DNA of 5,212 nt from Victivallales bacterium (GTDB lineage Bacteria; Verrucomicrobiota; Lentisphaeria; Oligosphaerales; Oligosphaeraceae), in contig JAFZZD010000486.1 in NCBI GenBank assembly GCA_017615955.1, positions 1 through 5,212 of the forward strand, written 5' to 3'. Numbering within the stretch: position 1 is the first letter of the stretch; the number at the start of each line of letters is the position of its first letter. Position numbers and translations under genes: made by a program. Positions 1 through 3,793 of the stretch are shown in pieces. The notes under the pieces were generated by a model. It was not told where the DNA came from. It saw nothing but the letters and a program-made list of their open reading frames with translations, and did no database searches.

Positions 1-4
1 CACC

Positions 5-256
5 AAACAGGCCACTGACCACAGGCCACTGACCACAGGCCACTGACCACTGACCACAGGCCACTGACCACAGGCCACTGACCACTGACCACAGGCCACT
101 GACCACTGACCACAGGCCACTGACCACAGGCCACTGACCACTGACCACTGACCACTGACCACAGGCCACTGACCACTGACCACAGGCCACTGACCACAGG
201 CCACTGACCACTGACCACAGGCCACTGACCACTGACCACTGACCACTGTCCACTAT
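5..256. repeat. Two-word heptamer tandem array (CCACTGA / CCACAGG)
   Basis: From 12 to 256 the DNA is 35 heptamers in perfect 7-nt register. They comprise 22 copies of CCACTGA (A), 11 of CCACAGG (B), and two decayed terminal units, CCACTGT (243-249) and CCACTAT (250-256). A decayed B-like unit, AAACAGG, lies at 5-11. No two B units are adjacent; the A-runs between B units are 1,1,2,1,2,2,1,4,2,1,2 units long. There is no indel in the whole array, which points to recent expansion or strong homogenisation. The minus strand is G/T-rich (TCAGTGG, CCTGTGG) and free of stop codons in all frames, because neither word contains TAA, TAG or TGA on that strand. The stop codon of the adjacent hydrolase gene is formed by the last, decayed unit. 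The array fills the whole gene-free stretch 1-252 and may continue beyond the window edge in degenerate form. Its function is unknown. Confidence 0.97.
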
Positions 257-1830
257 TTCTTTCGTTTAAGGTATTTTTCCTTGTAGCCTGACACGATTTT
301 GACCAGTTCCTTGTTTGCCATGTCTGGCTCTTGCAAGTACAGGGAAGGGCAGCCGTAGGCGGGGATTTCTCGGAAGAAGTCCAGGCCACCTGTGTATGGA
401 TTGTTGTTGAATGAAACGTGGTCGGTGTCTATCAGTGCGCCGTAGCTGACGATTTTCGCCACCTTGGCGCGTGTCCTCATTTCCTCCAGGCCGTTCTCTG
501 GCAGGCCGAAGTAGTCGTTGAGCCGCAGCATATTGTGCAGGTGCGCGAAATATGGGTTGCAGCACTGGTAGTCAAGCAAGCAGTCTGGCTTCACAGCAAG
601 AGCGGCATCCGTGACCAGCTTGAACCTGTCGTAGAGGAACTGCATGTTGCGTGATGCGCCAGGCGGGTATTTGCCAGGCATCTGAGAAGTGAAGTCGAAT
701 TTGAAGCCGTCCACATTCAGGCAGCCAGGTTCGTCTGAAAGCATGGTATGCATGCATCTTGCAATCCTCTGCTTATACGCATCGGAGAAGATATTGAAAC
801 TGCCGTACAATTGCTCCTCAGGTGGCAGGCCTACTGGATCTGTGCATATCCAGAGTAGGACGTGCCTGCCCTGGCTGTGGAGCTTATCGACGAAGCCGCG
901 CATGTCTGGCCATTTGTCCTTGGAGACCTCCCAGATGCCGTGCTGTTCTCCCCAGAAGTCGTCAATGATGAGGGTGTCGAAGTCGATGCCATTGCGTTCC
1001 ATCATTGCGATGAAGTCCTCATGCAGCTGCTGTGTACACTGCGCAGGGCGCGGAAGCTTGACCTGGTAGCGCCAGCCGCAGGCGAGTATGCCCTTTTGCC
1101 AGTCAAGAAACTCATGCTTTGGCTTCTGGACTTTGCCTAGGCGCAGCACATTGTCTGCATGCGCCTGCAATGTGGCGAATTCGTCTTCCGCGCCGAAGCG
1201 GAATACCAGCGGCGGCGTATTTGCCGTGCTGATGGCGTCTGGGCGCACACCAAGGTTGATGTTCCAGCCAAGCAGGCCATTGTTTTCTGGACGCGTCTCC
1301 AGTTCCAAGAAGTCCAGCTGACCCATTTCCGGCTCCAATGCAGTGGAGGCCCAGCGTCCGTCTTGCTGGCGGTATGCCAGCAGCCAAGGTGGCGGCGAGG
1401 CCATGCCATTGACTGTGCGTTGTACCTCGCTTATGCTGAAATAGTGATCAACTATTACGGCAGGGCTGGGGTTGAACACCACATCTGCGTTCATTCGACT
1501 GCCAGGGCAGAGGGTAATGGAGTTCCTGGCGGCCACGTTCTTTGCGAAAACCTCGAACCTGTCATCGTAGAACACGATATGCAGTTCTGCTCCGCATTTG
1601 GATGTGAAGAGAAGATGCAGGTTCTCCACCGTGTTATGGCCTTTTTCAAGGGACTGGCATTCATCCAGTGTGATGGGCGTTTCTTCCGCCAGCAACGCGA
1701 TGTTCAGCGCCAACACAGTGTCAATGCCGCCAGTCTTGATGTAGATATGCGAGCTGTTGCTCTTCTTCCTTGCTGTGTATGCTCCAGTGAGCAAGTCCAG
1801 CGTTCCGTAGTATGAGGAGTATCGTATCAT
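253..1830 (-). CDS. Alpha-galactosidase-like glycoside hydrolase (GH36/GH27-type clan D TIM barrel), cytosolic
   Basis: This 525-residue protein probably removes alpha-linked galactosyl (or similar) units from oligosaccharides in the cytoplasm; no signal peptide is visible. Residues 1 to about 235 look like a beta-rich N-terminal domain. From about 245 the sequence follows the clan D barrel: IIDDFWG (288-294), then GIWEVSKDKWPD (298-309) and GRHVLLWICTDP (321-332), matching the family pattern 'DDGW..G.W....FP......GL..GLW..P'. Next comes DGFKFDF (374-380), whose KxD motif makes D379 the expected nucleophile. D439 in RLND (436-439) is my best candidate for the acid/base, by position only. The protein ends soon after the barrel (LKRKK), whereas most GH36 enzymes are about 700 residues and have a C-terminal beta domain; here the stop TAG lies in the last unit of a heptamer array. 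The start ATG at 1830 has no Shine-Dalgarno sequence, unlike two genes upstream, and the next in-frame Met is residue 113. It is separated from the esterase gene by 282 nt of repeats. The barrel family is fairly sure; the substrate is inferred. Confidence 0.85.
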   Translation of the reverse strand: MIRYSSYYGTLDLLTGAYTARKKSNSSHIYIKTGGIDTVLALNIALLAEETPITLDECQSLEKGHNTVENLHLLFTSKCGAELHIVFYDDRFEVFAKNVAARNSITLCPGSRMNADVVFNPSPAVIVDHYFSISEVQRTVNGMASPPPWLLAYRQQDGRWASTALEPEMGQLDFLELETRPENNGLLGWNINLGVRPDAISTANTPPLVFRFGAEDEFATLQAHADNVLRLGKVQKPKHEFLDWQKGILACGWRYQVKLPRPAQCTQQLHEDFIAMMERNGIDFDTLIIDDFWGEQHGIWEVSKDKWPDMRGFVDKLHSQGRHVLLWICTDPVGLPPEEQLYGSFNIFSDAYKQRIARCMHTMLSDEPGCLNVDGFKFDFTSQMPGKYPPGASRNMQFLYDRFKLVTDAALAVKPDCLLDYQCCNPYFAHLHNMLRLNDYFGLPENGLEEMRTRAKVAKIVSYGALIDTDHVSFNNNPYTGGLDFFREIPAYGCPSLYLQEPDMANKELVKIVSGYKEKYLKRKK

Positions 1831-1837
1831 TGTCGTT

Positions 1838-1843
1838 ATTATG
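1838..1843 (-). promoter_or_regulatory. Possible -10 box (CATAAT) for the hydrolase gene
   Basis: On the minus strand CATAAT ends 7 nt before the ATG at 1830, so transcription from it would begin at or next to the start codon. That would fit the lack of a ribosome binding site (a leaderless mRNA). No recognisable -35 box stands 16-18 nt upstream; that position reads GCGCTC. Similar CATAAA strings recur in each 16-bp repeat unit just upstream. This is weak evidence from one hexamer. Confidence 0.2.
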
Positions 1844-1882
1844 TGAGCGCGTTTTTATGTGAGCGCGTTTTTATGTGAGCGC
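1841..1882. repeat. 16-bp tandem repeat ATGTGAGCGCGTTTTT, 2.6 copies
   Basis: Units lie at 1841-1856 and 1857-1872, with a 10-nt partial copy at 1873-1882 that runs into the hairpin at 1875-1897. The first ten bases of each unit (ATGTGAGCGC) are the outer arm of that hairpin, so the repeat looks like a local duplication of the end of the composite element. It occupies the likely promoter/leader region of the hydrolase gene, which starts at 1830. Confidence 0.93.
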
Positions 1883-1897
1883 CGAAGCGGCGCTCAC
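1875..1897. repeat. Left hairpin of composite element
   Basis: Perfect 10-bp stem: GTGAGCGCCG (1875-1884), loop AAG (1885-1887), CGGCGCTCAC (1888-1897). There is no T-run on the plus side; on the minus side the stem is followed by ATAAAAACG. It lies 45 bp upstream of the hydrolase start, so if the esterase transcript continues into the hydrolase it would fold within the intercistronic RNA. Confidence 0.9.
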
Positions 1898-1900
1898 TCA

Positions 1901-2039
1901 GGTTGGCCAACTTGTGTGCTTTCGTCTGTTGGATAATGGCACAGGTTGACCAACTTGTGTGCTTTCGTCTGTTGGATAATGGCACAGGTTGGCCAACTTG
2001 TGTGCTTTCGTCTGTTGGATAATGGCACAGGTTGGCCAA
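1901..2039. repeat. 43-bp tandem repeat, three full copies plus a partial
   Basis: Copies lie at 1901-1943, 1944-1986 and 1987-2029. The first and third are identical, and the second differs by one base (A at 1949, which breaks the palindrome). A partial copy, GGTTGGCCAA, follows at 2030-2039, after which the sequence diverges. Each unit opens with GGTTGGCCAACTTG, containing the palindrome GTTGGCCAAC. Across unit junctions GCACA and TGTGC flank the palindrome (for example 1982-1986 and 2001-2005), making a longer interrupted dyad. The remainder of each unit (TTCGTCTGTTGGATAATG) is unexplained. Forty-three is not a multiple of three, so this is not a protein repeat. Confidence 0.97.
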
Positions 2040-2087
2040 ACTGTGCGGATATGCTGGGGACCTTGTCCTGCTAGTTGGCCAACTTGA

Positions 2088-2110
2088 GTGCGCCCCGCTT
2101 CGGGGCGCAC
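2088..2110 (-). terminator. Hairpin immediately after the esterase gene; right end of composite element
   Basis: Perfect 10-bp, mostly G:C stem. On the plus strand it reads GTGCGCCCCG (2088-2097), CTT (2098-2100), CGGGGCGCAC (2101-2110). On the minus strand it starts 2 nt after the esterase stop codon and has loop AAG, like the left hairpin. It is placed well for a 3'-end stabiliser or terminator, but it lacks a T-run (TCAAGTTGG follows), so factor-independent termination is doubtful. Confidence 0.4.
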
Positions 2111-2112
2111 AT

Positions 2113-2760
2113 TTAGAAAACCAGGCCGACTTTGGCGGCGGCCTTCTGCCAGGCGTTGGCGATGAGCTGGTGTCCTGCGGGCAGGGGGTGCACGCCATCG
2201 CGCAGCCAGTATTCCATAGGTGCGCGTTTGCAGGCCTCGTTCAGGATGCCTTGCAATGGCACGAATGCCGTGTCATAATCCTTGGCGACTTTGCGAGTGA
2301 CCTCTGCCTTTTCCGCCACGTCATCCACCCAGTCCTTGCCTGTGACTGCGCCGAACTCCAGCACGAACGGCTCCATGAGGATGAACTTCACGTTGGGCAG
2401 CACCTCCAGGGACCAGTCCAGCAGCATGCGGTAGAATTTTTCAAAGCGTGGCGTATCGACGCCGTTCTGGCGTTCCTTTTCGTGCCACACGTCATTCACG
2501 CCGATGAGTATGCTGATGAAGTCAGGCTTCAGGTTAAGGGCGTCGATTTTCCAGCGGGCGTAGAGATCGACCACGCGGTTTCCGCTGATGCCCCTGTTGT
2601 AGATTGTCCATTGCACCTCTGGCTGCTCGCCGAGGAGCTTGCTGCCGATGAGATTTGGATAGCCAGGACCGAGTGCGTTTGTGGGATAGCCAGCGCCTCC
2701 GCAGGTGGCCCGTCCGCAGTCAGTGATTGAATCCCCCATGAAAACTAAAGTCTTGCCCAT
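2113..2760 (-). CDS. SGNH/GDSL esterase, Axe2-like acetyl(xylo-oligosaccharide) esterase
   Basis: This 215-residue protein has no signal peptide and probably removes acetyl groups from imported oligosaccharides. All SGNH blocks are present: GDSITD (9-14) with nucleophile S11; NRGISGN (55-61) with oxyanion-hole G57; IGVND (86-90) with N89; and DGVHP (178-182) with the D178/H181 catalytic pair. The spacing and flanking text (GDSITDCGRA, GISGNRVVDLYARW, IGVNDVW) closely recall Axe2 of Geobacillus stearothermophilus, an intracellular acetylxylan esterase of similar length. That resemblance is from memory; the exact substrate is inferred. I chose the start at 2760 because AAGGAG (2769-2774) sits 8 nt upstream. 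The frame stays open to an ATG at 2808, but those 16 extra codons are mostly hairpin-repeat DNA. The gene lies 136 nt after the isomerase gene, with hairpin repeats and possible TATAAT boxes between, so it may be in the same operon, have its own promoter, or both. Confidence 0.93.
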   Translation of the reverse strand: MGKTLVFMGDSITDCGRATCGGAGYPTNALGPGYPNLIGSKLLGEQPEVQWTIYNRGISGNRVVDLYARWKIDALNLKPDFISILIGVNDVWHEKERQNGVDTPRFEKFYRMLLDWSLEVLPNVKFILMEPFVLEFGAVTGKDWVDDVAEKAEVTRKVAKDYDTAFVPLQGILNEACKRAPMEYWLRDGVHPLPAGHQLIANAWQKAAAKVGLVF

Positions 2761-2768
2761 TTTGCTTT

Positions 2769-2774
2769 CTCCTT
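2769..2774 (-). promoter_or_regulatory. Ribosome binding site of the esterase gene
   Basis: AAGGAG on the minus strand, 8 nt before the ATG at 2760, fixes the start. Its first two bases fall where the first 31-bp repeat unit ends (GAATGAAG in place of GAATGAAT), so the site directly abuts a hairpin whose stem begins 5 nt away at 2779. Confidence 0.9.
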
Positions 2775-2895
2775 CATTCGACGGCGGGGACGCCGTCGCT
2801 ACATTCATTCGACGGCGAGGACGCCGTCGTTACATTCATTCGACGGCGAGGACGCCGTCGCTACATTATAAATTTGGCGAGGACGCCGTCGCTAC
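2773..2895. repeat. 31-bp hairpin tandem repeat, three good copies plus one decayed
   Basis: Units lie at 2773-2802, 2803-2833, 2834-2864 and a divergent one at 2865-2895. In the first three each unit forms a perfect 8-bp stem, CGACGGCG / CGCCGTCG, with a 4-nt loop (GGGA in the first, AGGA in the others): 2779-2798, 2810-2829 and 2841-2860. The fourth keeps only GGCG-AGGA-CGCC because its left part is replaced by ATTATAAATTTGG, a near-copy of 2896-2908. As I recall, similar GTAGCGACGGCG hairpins are widespread between genes in Lentisphaerota/Verrucomicrobiota genomes. They would fold in the leader of the esterase mRNA and could affect its stability or translation. Confidence 0.95.
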
Positions 2896-2901
2896 ATTAT
2901 A
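2865..2901 (-). promoter_or_regulatory. Two TATAAT (-10-like) boxes upstream of the esterase gene
   Basis: The minus strand reads TATAAT at 2896-2901 (overlapping the isomerase stop codon) and again at 2865-2870, because 13 bp of the gene end is duplicated. Neither has a convincing -35 box: 17 nt upstream of the first stands CACATT. If either is used, the esterase gene has its own promoter and a leader made of hairpin repeats. Confidence 0.3.
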
Positions 2902-3793
2902 AACTTGGATTTGGAACGAATGTGGTGCGGCATTGCTTCAGGTAGTTGAGCGCATATACTTGGCCTGTGATTTCCAGGTCGCCTCTATATACTGGGTCAT
3001 GCCAGCCTTCTATGTCGATGGCGCCCTTGAAACCGCTTCTCCGCAGCTCGGAGATGATCTGCACCCAGTTGCAGTCGCCGAAGCCAGGTGTGCGGTGGAA
3101 CACGGTGGTCTCTGGGCCATTGTAGCCGTATTTTGCGATCACGTCCCTGCGCACATTGGCGTCCTTGCCATGCAGGTGGAATATGCGCTTGCCCCACTCC
3201 TGCAATTGCGGCATGGGGTCGATGAGCTGCGCCATCTGGTGAGTAGGTTCCCATTCCAGGCCGATGTTTGGCAGCGGAATTGCCTCGAACATAAGTTCCC
3301 ATGCCCGTGGGTTGAAGGCGATGTTCCAGCTGCCCTTGGCCCAGGTGCCGCCCATGGTGCAGTTCTCAAACGCGATTCTCACGTTCTTTTCGCCAGCCTT
3401 CTCGCAGATGGGCTGCCACACTTCCTTGAAGCGTGGGATTGAGTCAGGCACCGGCACGTCTGGCACACGGCCCGCAAAACCCGCCACCACGTCCGTATGG
3501 TAGAGATGGGCGCATTCCACCAGCCTGTAGAAGAACCTGCGCAGCTTTTCGCCCTTCACCGAATCCTCAAGTGGATTGCCGTATGCCTCGATTGCGCCGA
3601 TGCGTATGCCCTTTTCATCCAGGATTGGCATGATCTGCTCAGCCACGGCTTCCGGATCCAGCATGTCCTCCTTGTTGTGGCCGAAGGTGAGCGCGAAACT
3701 CTCGAAGCCGTAGGGTATGATCTGCTTGATGTAATCGACGATGTGCTCATCGACTTTCACCATCGTTCCAATGAGAATGTCCTGTTCCATCAT
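2897..3793 (-). CDS. Sugar phosphate isomerase/epimerase-like TIM-barrel protein (AP endonuclease 2 superfamily)
   Basis: This 298-residue cytosolic protein belongs to the xylose-isomerase-like TIM-barrel family (Pfam AP_endonuc_2), whose members isomerise, epimerise or dehydrate sugars and keto-sugars with a bound divalent metal. Likely ligands and catalytic residues are E143 (IAFEN, 140-144), E182 and H185 (LEWEPTH, 179-185), H206/H208 (FHLHGKD, 205-211) and E262 (IDIEGWHD, 259-266), which is the usual Glu-acidic-His-Glu spacing. Length is typical. The frame is open back to an ATG at 4060, but that stretch lies inside the exporter gene and resembles nothing. The true start is one of two adjacent ATGs, at 3793 (overlapping the exporter stop as ATGA) or 3790; AAGGAG at 3798-3803 lies 4 nt and 7 nt before them, so 3790 may be preferred. 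Translation is probably coupled to the exporter. The exact substrate cannot be read from sequence; an IolE or hydroxypyruvate isomerase name would be over-precise. Confidence 0.92.
   Translation of the reverse strand: MMEQDILIGTMVKVDEHIVDYIKQIIPYGFESFALTFGHNKEDMLDPEAVAEQIMPILDEKGIRIGAIEAYGNPLEDSVKGEKLRRFFYRLVECAHLYHTDVVAGFAGRVPDVPVPDSIPRFKEVWQPICEKAGEKNVRIAFENCTMGGTWAKGSWNIAFNPRAWELMFEAIPLPNIGLEWEPTHQMAQLIDPMPQLQEWGKRIFHLHGKDANVRRDVIAKYGYNGPETTVFHRTPGFGDCNWVQIISELRRSGFKGAIDIEGWHDPVYRGDLEITGQVYALNYLKQCRTTFVPNPSL

Larger units (their letters stand above)
1873..2112. repeat. Composite palindromic element with 40-bp terminal inverted repeats (REPIN/MITE-like)
   Basis: The plus strand from 1875 to 1914 and the minus strand from 2110 to 2071 align without gaps over 40 nt with 34 identities. 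Each end has the same order: a 10-bp stem hairpin with loop AAG, then TCA(A/G), then the palindrome GTTGGCCAAC. Two flanking bases, AT, extend the match at both ends. Four of the six differences form two compensating base-pair changes within the hairpin stems. The interior holds three copies of a 43-bp repeat. The right end abuts the esterase stop codon (2113-2115) exactly. There is no open reading frame that could be a transposase, so if mobile it is non-autonomous. The arrangement recalls REPIN elements (two inverted REP hairpins), but I cannot assign it to a named family. Confidence 0.85.

Noticed and set aside
1..256. CRISPR array
   Set aside because: Units are 7 bp with no unique spacers. 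The 43-bp and 31-bp arrays also have no spacers, only contiguous repeats.
1159..1815. A 218-codon open frame on the plus strand
   Set aside because: It lies wholly antisense to the hydrolase gene, its translation shows no motif, and the minus-strand frame has clear catalytic motifs across the same DNA. Long antisense frames are expected in GC-rich coding DNA.
2058..2068. Small hairpin GGAC-CTT-GTCC inside the composite element
   Set aside because: Four base pairs with a 3-nt loop is easily produced by chance, though the loop resembles that of the flanking hairpins.
2088..2110. Classical intrinsic terminator
   Set aside because: The stem is strong but no T-run follows on either strand, so I list it only as a possible 3'-end structure with low confidence. 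The hairpins at 1875-1897 and 2779-2860 also lack one.
1839..2198. Minus-strand open frame across the 43-bp repeats, translating to a repetitive peptide
   Set aside because: The unit length is not a multiple of three, so the peptide repeats only by frame cycling. It also overlaps the esterase 3' end and lacks a ribosome binding site.
2761..2808. A start for the esterase at 2808
   Set aside because: The extra 16 codons come largely from the hairpin repeat and would bury the AAGGAG site inside the gene; SGNH proteins of this type begin just before the GDS motif.
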